64,000 nucleotides of DNA from Methanosuratincola petrocarbonis (GTDB taxonomy: Archaea; Thermoproteota; Methanomethylicia; Methanomethylicales; Methanomethylicaceae). The stretch is taken from NCBI GenBank assembly GCA_030522375.1, contig CP130488.1, positions 434,001 to 498,000 of the forward strand, written 5' to 3'. The notes below the pieces were generated by a model. The model worked only from the letters and a program-made list of their open reading frames with translations, searched no databases and was not told the origin of the DNA. This document shows positions 33,955 through 42,492 of this stretch, one piece after another (the first letter of the stretch is position 1; the number at the start of each line of letters is the position of its first letter). A program made the translations under genes and the position numbers.

Positions 33955-34542
33955 ATGTCTACCGAGATTAAGATCCTAAAACAGGTTCTGTCGAAGTACA
34001 GCAAACCGATGACCCTGACATACCCTTCTTCGGTCGCCCCTGAAAAGAGGTACAGCCAGATACCCGAAGGGCTCCGTGGCATACCTGAGCGCGACAAGGA
34101 CAAGTGCATCGGCTGCAGGGCATGCTACTTCGTATGCTCTGGGAGGGCTACCAGCATATACGACAAAGACGCGAAGCGGACAGTTGAGATCTTCCTCTTC
34201 AGGTGCACCTTCTGTGCCCATTGTCAAGAGGCATGCCCCGAGGAGGCGATAAAGATGACAAACAAGTTCGAGATCGCGGTCCCCAATCGGGAGGATCCTG
34301 CGGCGCGGGTGCTCACAGAGCTCGACCTGCTCAAGTGCAAGAACTGCGGCAACCCATATGCGACAAGGAAGCTTGTGGACCGGACTTACGAGCGGCTGAT
34401 GGAGAAGATTGACCCGATAGTGAAGGAGACTGTTTCGAACGATTACAAAAAACTTGACGGATACTGCCCTGACTGCAGGAGGGCGTATGGTGTCGATCTA
34501 GACACCCATACGAAGAAGTACGTCTGGTTGGAGGGAGTCTGA
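33955..34542 (+). CDS. NuoI/HycF-type ferredoxin subunit with a C-terminal CxxC pair
   Basis: A 195-residue protein with two [4Fe-4S] motifs in the middle (CIGCRACYFVC and CTFCAHCQEAC) and a C-terminal region holding CKNC and CPDC separated by about 50 residues, which looks like a zinc-ribbon or rubredoxin-like site; a related extension occurs in hydrogenase HycF/EchF-type subunits. It conducts electrons toward the small subunit. It follows the NuoH-type gene with a 1-nt gap and ends on the first base of the next ATG. Confidence 0.9.
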   Translation: MSTEIKILKQVLSKYSKPMTLTYPSSVAPEKRYSQIPEGLRGIPERDKDKCIGCRACYFVCSGRATSIYDKDAKRTVEIFLFRCTFCAHCQEACPEEAIKMTNKFEIAVPNREDPAARVLTELDLLKCKNCGNPYATRKLVDRTYERLMEKIDPIVKETVSNDYKKLDGYCPDCRRAYGVDLDTHTKKYVWLEGV

Positions 34543-34988
34543 TGGGAATAATGGACAAGGCCCGGATATACTCGCCCTGGCTCTACCACCTGCACTGCGG
34601 CGGGTGCAACGGATGCGACATCGAGACCTTGGCTGCACTGGCCCCCCGTTTTGATGTCGAGCGCTTTGGGATACAGCTCGTGCCTTCTCCAAGGCATGCC
34701 GACATACTGCTTACGACAGGTTGCGTTCCGAAGCAGTTCATCCCGATGGTCAAGCGTATATATGAGCAGGTTCCCGAGCCAAAAGTTGTGGTCGCGGTCG
34801 GCAGCTGTGCCTGCGGCGGCAGCCTCTTCTACGATGATGCGCCGGAGAATTATGCAATACTCGGACATCCTGATCTGCTGATACCTGTTGATGTGTATGT
34901 GCCAGGGTGTGCTCCAAAGCCTGAGGCGATAATAAATGGGGTGGTGCAGGGGATCCTGAAGCTTGCGGAAAAGCGATCGAAGAAGTGA
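34542..34988 (+). CDS. Hydrogenase small subunit, NuoB/HycG type
   Basis: A 148-residue protein holding the proximal [4Fe-4S] cluster next to the nickel site. The cysteines are in HCGGCNGCDIE, TTGCVPKQF, GSCACGGS and VPGCAPKPEAI, all conserved in group 4 hydrogenases and NuoB. It is the short single-domain form. It closes the nine-gene operon; a G/C hairpin follows 25 nt after the stop. Confidence 0.93.
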   Translation: MGIMDKARIYSPWLYHLHCGGCNGCDIETLAALAPRFDVERFGIQLVPSPRHADILLTTGCVPKQFIPMVKRIYEQVPEPKVVVAVGSCACGGSLFYDDAPENYAILGHPDLLIPVDVYVPGCAPKPEAIINGVVQGILKLAEKRSKK

Positions 34989-35012
34989 AAAAACCTTCCG
35001 TTTTGGGCAGTC

Positions 35013-35034
35013 GGGGCATTCTGGTTTTTGCCCC
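35013..35034 (+). terminator. Hairpin after the hydrogenase operon
   Basis: GGGGCA and TGCCCC are perfect 6-bp arms around a 10-nt loop, located 25 nt after the last hydrogenase stop. It may terminate the transcript or protect its 3' end. Confidence 0.4.
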
Positions 35035-35137
35035 TTACACCTTCGACCAGCAGTGTTGACAAGGTCTTCCTTAATGTGCGGGGCGGTGGATAATGTTAAA
35101 TTGGCAGAAAAACAACAGTCAAAGAGGCGAAAGATCA

Positions 35138-35676
35138 ATGGGCGAAGAAGGGCAATCCGCCCCCAGGACATTCCGCCTAGACGCTGATGTCATGCGGGGG
35201 TTGGAGGAAGAGGCAAAAAAGCAGGGTGCTACAGTGAACGGGCTGACCTGCAGGATATTGAGGAAATATGTCAGGATCGGCGCAAAGGTCGAGCAAATGG
35301 GCGTGTCACGCTCCCAAGGAACGACCTCATAGAGATAATCAATGCGCTCGACGAAGAGTCTGTGGCTAAGATTGGATACAGGATGGGATCTGCAACCTCT
35401 AAAGAGATAATGCTTCTGCTCTTCGGAGAGCTGTCCGTCAGCGCATTCAAGCAGTTCTTCCTTATGTTCCTCTGCGGCTATTCGAACTGGACTACCTGCT
35501 ATGAAATCGAAGATGAGGACTATCTGGAAATAAGGGCGTCGCACAATATGGGGGAAAAGTGGTCCAACTTTGTGAAGAATTATGTGGAGGCATCTCTCGA
35601 GTCAACACTGGGTATAAAGCCTGAATTCAAGTACGTCTCAAACCTCAGCCTTGTCTTCAGGATAAAGAAAACTTGA
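35138..35676 (+). pseudogene. Ribbon-helix-helix-like regulator interrupted by one frameshift
   Basis: The first frame (ATG 35138, GAGGCG ribosome site) encodes a probable ribbon-helix-helix DNA-binding segment, PRTFRLDADVMRGLEEEAKKQ, then ends at a TAG near 35333. From about 35302 the next frame continues as TLPRNDLIEIINALDEESV and then a ~105-residue C-terminal domain with no break to 35676. Adding one base near 35298-35304 joins them into one protein of about 180 residues. The C-terminal part is not one I recognise. This is either a recent frameshift or a sequence error; the intact protein would be a regulator next to the hydrogenase operon. Confidence 0.6.
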
Positions 35677-35727
35677 TTTTTATTTTTCTGATCTTGTTTG
35701 GACTTGTTCTGTCTTAAACAATAAGGA

Positions 35728-36018
35728 TCAGACCCCAAGGGACCTGAGGAGCTTTTCGACTTCCTGCAGGCTCATCTCCGCTTCCGCAACTTCCTTCTTA
35801 CAGTCTCTTGGTTCACCCACAGGATCCGCTTCGGTCGGCGCGTCAGTCGGCGTCTTGCCAAGAATTATGTCACCGCAAATCCTCCCCTTCATGCCCCTTA
35901 GTTCGATTGGAGTGTCGATCTCTATCCTGAGGTTAATCCTGCAGTTCCCATCCTCGAGCTGCCTCTTCACCCACTTGAATACTAGCTCCTCGATGCGCTC
36001 CTTGAGTTCCTCGCTCAT
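35728..36018 (-). CDS. Small helical protein, unknown function
   Basis: A 96-residue protein with charged helices at both ends (EELKERIEELVFKWVKRQLEDG and MSQEVEKLLRSLGV-like) around a short strand region and an acidic, proline-rich linker. The family is not recognised. The ATG at 36018 is used; a TTG three bases upstream is also possible. It is divergent from purM, and the 103-nt gap holds both promoters (TATAAAAAG at 36052). Confidence 0.5.
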   Translation of the reverse strand: MSEELKERIEELVFKWVKRQLEDGNCRINLRIEIDTPIELRGMKGRICGDIILGKTPTDAPTEADPVGEPRDCKKEVAEAEMSLQEVEKLLRSLGV

Positions 36019-36121
36019 CAAATTTCACTGAAACAAAATCCTCCTTCAAACTATAAAAAGATGGGGTCTTCCTGAGAACATTTATGAGGGTGGAGTGCCC
36101 CTTGATGGGTGATGATCTAGT

Positions 36122-37270
36122 TTGCCCAGATCGAAGTACTATGAACTTGGAGTAGACGTCGACAAGAAGGGGATTTCCTCGATAAAGCGATTGACAGACG
36201 ACCTCTTCCCCGACGCTTTCTGCAGTGTGGTGCGAGACCCGAGCCATCCTGAGTCGGGCCTGATTCTCCATGAGGACGGGGCGGGCAGCAAGCCTATAAT
36301 CTCTTACATTTATTTCAAGGAGACCGGGGATTACGGCTGGTTTTCCGGGCTCGCGCAAGACGTGCTGGCGATGAATCTAGACGATGTTGTTTGCGTCGGC
36401 GGAACGCCTATAGCATTCTCGGACTATGTCGCGCTGAACACAATGCGGCTTGAGAGGGAGGCCCTGCTCTCATCACTTGCATCCGGGTTCTCACAGACAT
36501 TCGGAATTCTGGGTCGCCAGGGTTGCAGTGTTCTCTTCTGCGGCGGGGAGACTGCCGACCTCCCCGACATCATAAGGACTCTTGACGTCTCCGGAACCGT
36601 CTTCGGGCGGGTTGATCTTAAGAGTATGATAACTGGCAGCGAAATTTCGCCTGGAGATGTGGTTGTTGGGATAAGGAGCGGAGGGCGCTGCAGTTACGAG
36701 GACAGGGAGAACAGCGGGATCATGTGCAACGGGATCTCCCTCGCCAGGCATTCGCTGCTCAGAAACGAGTATTATAGGAAATACCCAGAGATCGGGCATG
36801 AGGGTTCCAAAGGCTACTATGGCAGGTTCAGGATCGACGATGATCTGCCTGACCTTGGGATGACCATAGGCGAAGCATTGCTCTCCCCAACCAGAATATT
36901 CCTTCCAATTGTGCTTGAGATCCTTGAGCGGGTCCCAGTCAAGGCACTGGTTCACAACACCGGGGGCGGCCTGACAAAATCCCTAAGGCTGGGTAAGGAT
37001 ATACTCTACATCAAGGACTGCCTCCCAGATCCGGACCCTGTCTTCAGACTGATAGGCGAGGAGAGTCGCGAGTCGCCTAGGGAGATGTGCCGCAACTACA
37101 ACATGGGGATAGGGATGGAAGTCGTAGTTGGCAGGGGGCATGAGGAAGAAGTTATCCGGTCGGCCGAGAAGTTCAAGGTCGGAGCCCAGGTGATAGGCAG
37201 GTGTGAGAGATCGAACGGGAGTAACGCCGTCCTGATAAGGAGGGGTTCCGAAGAGTACCTCTTCCAGTGA
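36122..37270 (+). CDS. purM: Phosphoribosylformylglycinamidine cyclo-ligase (AIR synthetase), archaeal type
   Basis: A 382-residue PurM-family protein. It starts with YYELGVDVDKKG and has LHEDGAGSKPI, LAMNLDDVVCVGGTPIAFSD, CGGETADLPD and VHNTGGGLTKSLRLG, which fit the ATP and FGAM binding loops of AIR synthetase better than ThiL or HypE. It closes the imidazole ring in purine synthesis. The TTG start follows GGGTGATGA. It is separate from the purine operon at 49-59 kb. Thermoproteota commonly have this longer PurM form. Confidence 0.88.
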   Translation: MPRSKYYELGVDVDKKGISSIKRLTDDLFPDAFCSVVRDPSHPESGLILHEDGAGSKPIISYIYFKETGDYGWFSGLAQDVLAMNLDDVVCVGGTPIAFSDYVALNTMRLEREALLSSLASGFSQTFGILGRQGCSVLFCGGETADLPDIIRTLDVSGTVFGRVDLKSMITGSEISPGDVVVGIRSGGRCSYEDRENSGIMCNGISLARHSLLRNEYYRKYPEIGHEGSKGYYGRFRIDDDLPDLGMTIGEALLSPTRIFLPIVLEILERVPVKALVHNTGGGLTKSLRLGKDILYIKDCLPDPDPVFRLIGEESRESPREMCRNYNMGIGMEVVVGRGHEEEVIRSAEKFKVGAQVIGRCERSNGSNAVLIRRGSEEYLFQ

Positions 37271-37319
37271 TTTAGCATAAACTCTTTTAAATCCCATGGA
37301 CTACCTCCTTTTGATTAGA

Positions 37320-38468
37320 ATGTCGCTTCACGACCGTCTGGAAGAGATACCCGCCTCGGGGATTAGGCGCCTTTTTGAACTGGCTAACAGGTACAGGGAC
37401 GTCATCTCCCTTGGGATAGGGGAGCCTGATTTCGACACCCCTGATCACATCAAAGAATACGCAAAGGAGGCCTTGGATAGGGGCATAACGCACTACACGC
37501 CTAACAATGGCCTCAAGGAGCTTAGGGACGCGATATCTGAAAAGCTCAAAAAAGAGAACTCGATCGTAGCTGACCCCGAAAAGGAGATAATCGTCACTAC
37601 AGGGGGCAACCAGGCATTTCTCCTGATATGGGCGTCATTCCTGAAGGAAGGGGATGAAGTCCTGATTCCGTCCCCCCACTTCGTGACATACAGCGCGACC
37701 GTCCGGTTAGCCGGCGGGGTTCCTGTTGAAGTCCCGCTAAAGATGGAAAACGGATTCGGGCTGACTGCTGATGACCTGCAAAGGCATCTGACAGAGAGGA
37801 CGCGCGCAATCGTGCTTAATTCGCCGAACAACCCCACGGGAGCGGTCCTCACCGAGAGAGAGGTGAGGGGAGCCGTTGAGTTCGCTGAAGAGCACGGCTT
37901 GGTGGTCGTGTCAGACGAGGTCTACGAGTCGCTGGTCTACGACGGCATACGCCACGTAAGCCCTGTATCTGTCGCATCGGAGCCCATGAGGGTGATAACT
38001 GTGGGCAGCCTGTCCAAGACTTATGCAATGACTGGGTGGAGGATTGGGTATGCTGCAGGTCCAGAGGAACTGATCGCGAGAATGGTGAAGTTCCAGATGT
38101 ACCTTTCCGCATGCCCCACCTCTTTCGCCCAATATGCAGCTGCCCGTGCCCTTTCCGATCCAATGAGCCAGGCTGCAGTGAGCCATATGCGGTCTGAATA
38201 CATGCGGAGGAGGGACTACATCTATAGGCGTTTGAGGCAAATCCCTGGTTTCCGCGTGGTGAAGCCGAGCGGCGCATTCTACATCTTTCCTTATGTTGGG
38301 GACGATCTGAACCTCTCAGAGAAGCTGCTTTTAGAGGCCAAGGTGGCGACCGTCCCTGGATCCGCCTTTGGGGCTGCAGGCAAAGGTCACCTGCGGCTTG
38401 CTTACACAGTCCCAATTGAGCGGATAGGCGAGGCGATGGACAGGATAGAGAAGGCTTTGAATCGGTAG
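37320..38468 (+). CDS. Class I aminotransferase (aspartate aminotransferase-like)
   Basis: A 382-residue fold-type I transaminase with ISLGIGEPDFDTP, ITHYTPNNGLKELRDAI, LNSPNNPTGAVLT, the PLP lysine in VGSLSKTYAMTGWRIGYAAG and the substrate-carboxylate Arg near the C-terminus (GHLRLAYT). Substrate is probably aspartate or an aromatic amino acid. The ATG at 37320 is chosen because TTTTAAAT at 37284 predicts transcription starting only a few bases before it; an upstream ATG at 37296 lies too close to the TATA box. Confidence 0.9.
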   Translation: MSLHDRLEEIPASGIRRLFELANRYRDVISLGIGEPDFDTPDHIKEYAKEALDRGITHYTPNNGLKELRDAISEKLKKENSIVADPEKEIIVTTGGNQAFLLIWASFLKEGDEVLIPSPHFVTYSATVRLAGGVPVEVPLKMENGFGLTADDLQRHLTERTRAIVLNSPNNPTGAVLTEREVRGAVEFAEEHGLVVVSDEVYESLVYDGIRHVSPVSVASEPMRVITVGSLSKTYAMTGWRIGYAAGPEELIARMVKFQMYLSACPTSFAQYAAARALSDPMSQAAVSHMRSEYMRRRDYIYRRLRQIPGFRVVKPSGAFYIFPYVGDDLNLSEKLLLEAKVATVPGSAFGAAGKGHLRLAYTVPIERIGEAMDRIEKALNR

Positions 38469-38517
38469 CCCAGCCGCAAGCAACCTTTTTTGCCATGCCT
38501 TCATTTTTGTTAATAGG

Positions 38518-39132
38518 GTGAGTGGATTGGCTGAACTCTTCGAGGTATTGAGGCAGCGCAGCTCGGTGAGGCTCTTCAAGGAAACCCCCATAGATGATGT
38601 TTCAAGGAAATTGATCTTGGAGGCTGCGATCAGGGCGCCGACTGCAGGCGGGGCAGAGGCTTGGCAGTTTGTTGTTGTCGAGTCCGATGCTGTGCGAAAG
38701 CGCCTCCACCAGCTCCTTCTGGAGGCACACCGCGCATATTTCACTAGGCTTATGAAGAAGGCGTGGACTGATGAAAAATTCGACTCTTGGGTGACTGGAT
38801 CCGGAGGCGAGTACTACTTCGCGCCCCTTTATGTTGCTGTCTTCGCCGACCTGAGGGAGAGGGTTTACAACGATCCTCGCATTGAGGAGATCTGGGCTCA
38901 CCAGAGCTGCGCCGCAGCCGTGGAGAACATGGTGCTTGCAGCCTGCGATCTGGGAATCGGATCTTGCTGGTTCGGGGTGCCGCTCCTCCTCGAGGCTGAA
39001 CTGAAAAAGCTGCTGGGGATGGATGATCCAGATCTCCGGCTCTCAGCAGTGGTCGGGTTAGGGTACCCAAAGTCCGAAATGAAGCCCAAGCCGAGGAGAA
39101 AGGGTCTGGATGTAATAACGAAAGTAATTTGA
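38518..39132 (+). CDS. Nitroreductase family flavoprotein
   Basis: A 204-residue FMN-binding nitroreductase-like protein: RQRSSVRLFKETPIDD with the phosphate-binding Arg/Ser run, IRAPTAGGAEAWQFVVV, and ENMVLAACDLGIGSCWFG. The electron acceptor is unknown. The GTG at 38518 is given; a TTG at 38527 is better placed relative to GGGTGA and may be the true start. It follows the aminotransferase on the same strand with a 49-nt gap. Confidence 0.88.
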   Translation: MSGLAELFEVLRQRSSVRLFKETPIDDVSRKLILEAAIRAPTAGGAEAWQFVVVESDAVRKRLHQLLLEAHRAYFTRLMKKAWTDEKFDSWVTGSGGEYYFAPLYVAVFADLRERVYNDPRIEEIWAHQSCAAAVENMVLAACDLGIGSCWFGVPLLLEAELKKLLGMDDPDLRLSAVVGLGYPKSEMKPKPRRKGLDVITKVI

Positions 39133-39143
39133 CTGTCTGGTGA

Positions 39144-40202
39144 CTAATCCGCTTTTGCAGCATCCTTGTCAACGTACATGTTGAAGGTGAGCTCGGAGAT
39201 CCCAATGCCGTATTCGGAGATCCTCCTTATGCTGTCCATTACTATTATTGCTGATGCAGACGCTTTGGTCGGGACCGTCCCTTCAATGAGTCGCCTCATG
39301 AGCTCCTCCTCCTTCACTGCCGCCTTCCTGGCCTCGTGGATCACTCTGCTCGCCTCCTGTATGCTCCCGTTCTTTAAGGAGTTCACGGATCTAATGAAGA
39401 TCTCGCCTGCCTCACTGAGGGACTGCATCATTGCTTCGGAGATGCTCCTATCGATTTCGGGCGCCTCCAAGAGTTTCGACGCGATCCTTATCGTGTGGTC
39501 CGAGACCCTCTCGACATTCCTGAACGCGATCCTGTAGTCAAGGGCAGCCTTTACGTCATTCAGGCCATAGTCCTTCAGCGCGCTCTGGTCTTCCATTATG
39601 TTTGAAAGCCACCTGCTGCCCATGAAGTAGAGCTTATCCACGTCCTCGTCCCTTTCGATTATGTCTGAGAGCAGGCTCCTTCGGAAATTCTGGTCGCCCC
39701 CCTTCTCTGCCTTTATGATGTCAGCGATCATGTCTCTTGCCATAGTTGCCATCCTCAAAAACAACCTGTCTAGGGGGAACTCATACGGTCTGAGGAGGAT
39801 TTGTATTGTCATCCTGTCTGAAGTCTCCTCTATTATCTCGGCCCCTGCCATCTTGAACTTGATCATTTTCCTGACCTTGTCCCTCGCATAGGGCTCGAAG
39901 CTGACCTTCGAGAGGTCAAGCCTTATCACGTCGTAGTTTGCGATGTAGGCAGCCAGGGCCTTCCTGATCAGATCTCCGGCATCAGGATCCTTTGCCTCGA
40001 TGACTATTTCTTTTGATTTCTTCTCTTCCCTGCCGCCCTCGACTGTGGAGATCCTCAGGCTTCCATTAGGTAATGTGACAATATTGACCTCTGTCTTGGG
40101 TTCTATCCTGTTCTTCTTGACCCATTCATGTGGGAGCGAGACGGTGAAAGTCGATTTCCCAACCTTCTGCACTCTGCGCATTCCCATGTTCCTTACTCCC
40201 AT
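39144..40202 (-). CDS. AbrB-PhoU fusion regulator, likely phosphate control
   Basis: A 352-residue protein joining an N-terminal AbrB/SpoVT-type swapped-hairpin domain (RRVQKVGKSTFTVSLPHEWVKKN, about residues 8-55) to a PhoU-like all-helical domain in the C-terminal two thirds. In archaea such fusions stand beside pst operons and are thought to combine DNA binding with phosphate sensing. It is divergent from pstS, with palindromic elements between. A second, pure PhoU is encoded at the end of the pst operon. Confidence 0.9.
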   Translation of the reverse strand: MGVRNMGMRRVQKVGKSTFTVSLPHEWVKKNRIEPKTEVNIVTLPNGSLRISTVEGGREEKKSKEIVIEAKDPDAGDLIRKALAAYIANYDVIRLDLSKVSFEPYARDKVRKMIKFKMAGAEIIEETSDRMTIQILLRPYEFPLDRLFLRMATMARDMIADIIKAEKGGDQNFRRSLLSDIIERDEDVDKLYFMGSRWLSNIMEDQSALKDYGLNDVKAALDYRIAFRNVERVSDHTIRIASKLLEAPEIDRSISEAMMQSLSEAGEIFIRSVNSLKNGSIQEASRVIHEARKAAVKEEELMRRLIEGTVPTKASASAIIVMDSIRRISEYGIGISELTFNMYVDKDAAKAD

Positions 40203-40358
40203 ATCCCGTTTATACTAATATATATTGCATTTTGTTATATATATTTTTGTCCAGCATATATATTATTGTATTTATGTTTAACAGCAATTTGATCTTCGAA
40301 CGGCGCGTTCCCCCTCCTGTCGCCTGTGAGCTGCCATGCGCCTCCAAAATTTGTATAT

Positions 40359-40374
40359 TTCCTATTTATAGGAA
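40359..40374 (+). promoter_or_regulatory. Dyad TTCCTAT-TT-ATAGGAA upstream of pstS
   Basis: Perfect 7-bp arms around two bases. It lies between the divergent AbrB-PhoU and pstS genes, upstream of the TATA-like run near 40420. A second TTTCC...GGAAA element follows 26 nt further on. Confidence 0.45.
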
Positions 40375-40383
40375 TATACTTCA

Positions 40384-40400
40384 TTTCCTTTACTTGGAAA
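40384..40400 (+). promoter_or_regulatory. Second TTTCC-N7-GGAAA element upstream of pstS
   Basis: TTTCC and GGAAA are spaced by TTTACTT, resembling the dyad 26 nt upstream. Together they may be a tandem operator for the AbrB domain regulator. Confidence 0.4.
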
Positions 40401-40463
40401 TACATAGAAAATATGCATATTCTATATATATCAAAACTGAAGTCCTTACCAAAGGGGAAAAAT

Positions 40464-41546
40464 ATGCTTTTAAGCAACAGTAAAGGCATTTCGAAAATCT
40501 TGGGAATAGGAATAGTCGCTGTGGTGCTTGTCGCAGCTGGGATAATATATTACACCCAGTTCATGGGGGCTGAGCAGCCTGCGACAATAACTGCTGGTGG
40601 GGCCTCATTCCCGTACCCTTTGATTTCTAAGTGGGCCTCTGAATACAACAAGCTGCACCCTGTTGTACAGATAACTTACCAGTCTGTCGGGAGCGGCGCG
40701 GGTCAGAACGGCCTGTTTGCCAAGACATTTGACTTTGCAGGATCGGATGCGCCATTAACAGACTCGCAGATGGCACAAAACCCAGGGATACTGCACATCC
40801 CAGAGACTGGAGGAGGAATCGTGGTCGCATATAACATACCCAACGTAGCCTCCGGGATGAACCTCACTGCGGACGTCATAGCGAGAATATTCCAGGGGAA
40901 CATAACAAAATGGAATGACCCTCAGATCGCAGCAATAAACCCGGCTCTTACCTTGCCTGACTTGAACATTGTGGTCATCAGGAGATCAGACTCGAGCGGT
41001 ACGACGAATGGCTTCACAACTTACCTCAAAAACGCGAGTTCAGCTTGGCTCCTTGGATCGGGCAAGACTGTCAACTGGCCTGTCGGGATAGGCGCGTCGG
41101 GTAACAGCGGCGTCGCAAGCACGCTCCAGCAGACTCCTGGTGGCGTAGGTTATCTGGAATTCTTCTACGCGAAGAACAACTCGATCCCATATGCCAAGGT
41201 GATGAACAGGAACGGGCAGTTCGTCGAGCCTACTCTGTCTTCAATTTCCAAGGCCCTCGGAGCGGCGGCGCCCTTGCTGGTGTCTGATGTGAGGGCATCT
41301 GTGGTCAACATGCCTGGAGACGGTGTTTACCCGATATCTGTTTTCACTTACATACTGGTGTACAAGGATCTTTCCTATATGCCCGAAGCCAAAGCCAAAG
41401 CCGTAGCAAACTTCCTCTGGTGGATCATCCACGATGGGCAGTCCTACTCTGAATCTTTGCTATACCCGCCTCTACCCAGCAGCGTTGTTACCATAGCCGA
41501 GGCAAACCTCAAGCAACTCACGTACAACGGAAGACCCTTGCTGTGA
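40464..41546 (+). CDS. pstS: Phosphate ABC transporter substrate-binding protein
   Basis: A 360-residue PstS with an N-terminal hydrophobic anchor (about residues 10-30) and phosphate-binding loops in TAGGASFPYPL, SVGSGAGQNGL, AGSDAPL, SSGTTNGF and GNSGVAS. It captures phosphate outside the cell for the PstCA channel. The frame is open to 40326, but the ATG at 40464 has GGGGAAA just upstream and begins a typical signal region, so the upstream part is promoter and operator DNA. Confidence 0.94.
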   Translation: MLLSNSKGISKILGIGIVAVVLVAAGIIYYTQFMGAEQPATITAGGASFPYPLISKWASEYNKLHPVVQITYQSVGSGAGQNGLFAKTFDFAGSDAPLTDSQMAQNPGILHIPETGGGIVVAYNIPNVASGMNLTADVIARIFQGNITKWNDPQIAAINPALTLPDLNIVVIRRSDSSGTTNGFTTYLKNASSAWLLGSGKTVNWPVGIGASGNSGVASTLQQTPGGVGYLEFFYAKNNSIPYAKVMNRNGQFVEPTLSSISKALGAAAPLLVSDVRASVVNMPGDGVYPISVFTYILVYKDLSYMPEAKAKAVANFLWWIIHDGQSYSESLLYPPLPSSVVTIAEANLKQLTYNGRPLL

Positions 41547-41559
41547 GCAGGCGGTAAAA

Positions 41560-42492
41560 TTGAACAAAAAATCCATTTTTTTTAAAGATTCGGCTTTTAA
41601 GTATTTGGTGGGCGCAAGCTCACTCATAGTCGTTGCGTTTTTTATAATGATATTCGTAATGCTCATGATAAGATCCTATCCGTCTATGGTTAATGATCCT
41701 CTAATGATATTCGGGAGCACTTGGGATGTGTACTCTGGGATATACGGGGGGATCCCCGCGATAATGGGGACCTTGGCTTCATCGGCGATCGCTGTTGCTT
41801 TTGCGGTGCCGATAAGCCTTGGGATGTCTGTATTCTTCACCGAGTATGCGCCTAGGAAGGTGAGAGCGGCCCTGTCCGTTGTGATCGACATGCTTGCAAC
41901 CATCCCAAGCGTAATATTCGGGATATGGGGCTTGTGGATAGTCGCACCTCTAGTCAAGACTTATGTGCAGGAGCCTATAGTCGGATCTATCGGCTTCATA
42001 CCCCTGTTTTCTGGTCCGGCATATGGGCTAAGCCTGTTCTTGGCTTCCCTCGTCCTGACTTTTATGATAGTCCCAATAATATCCTCCTTGACGATATCGC
42101 TACTTTCTTCAACCCCTGCCGAGCTAAAAGAAGCCATGATCTCGCTGGGCGCCACGAGGTGGGAAGTAGTTAGGCATGTGTCTTTGCCATTCTCGAAGCT
42201 AGGTATTTTTGCAGCGATCATACTTGCGCTTGGTCGGGCGTTAGGCGAAACGATGGCGGTGACAATGGTGATTGGGAATAGCTTTGCTTGGCCTTTTTCT
42301 TCTGTCTCCCTCTTCTCGCCTGCTTCGACAATAACAAGCAAAATTGCGAGCGAGCTATACGAGGCAGTAGATGTATTGCATGTCTCTTCACTCGTTGAGC
42401 TTGGGCTGATACTTTTGGTCATTACGCTCCTGGTCAATTTTTCAGCCAGGCTCGTAATAACTCGCGTTTCAAGGAGGGATTTGGCTGAATGA
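41560..42492 (+). CDS. pstC: Phosphate ABC transporter permease PstC
   Basis: A 310-residue permease with six membrane helices and the EAA loop in ELKEAMISLGATRWEVVRHVSLPFSKLGIFAA, the contact site for PstB. The TTG start is supported by AGGCGG nine nt upstream, 14 nt after the pstS stop. It overlaps pstA by 4 nt. Confidence 0.94.
   Translation: MNKKSIFFKDSAFKYLVGASSLIVVAFFIMIFVMLMIRSYPSMVNDPLMIFGSTWDVYSGIYGGIPAIMGTLASSAIAVAFAVPISLGMSVFFTEYAPRKVRAALSVVIDMLATIPSVIFGIWGLWIVAPLVKTYVQEPIVGSIGFIPLFSGPAYGLSLFLASLVLTFMIVPIISSLTISLLSSTPAELKEAMISLGATRWEVVRHVSLPFSKLGIFAAIILALGRALGETMAVTMVIGNSFAWPFSSVSLFSPASTITSKIASELYEAVDVLHVSSLVELGLILLVITLLVNFSARLVITRVSRRDLAE

Noticed and set aside
31276..34988. Reading the complex as an Fpo/Nuo-type dehydrogenase
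   Set aside because: Both nickel-binding CxxC pairs are present in the large subunit, which Nuo and Fpo have lost.
40326..40463. Upstream extension of the pstS reading frame
   Set aside because: It runs through TATA-like and palindromic DNA and lacks a ribosome site; the ATG at 40464 has GGGGAAA and begins a normal signal region.
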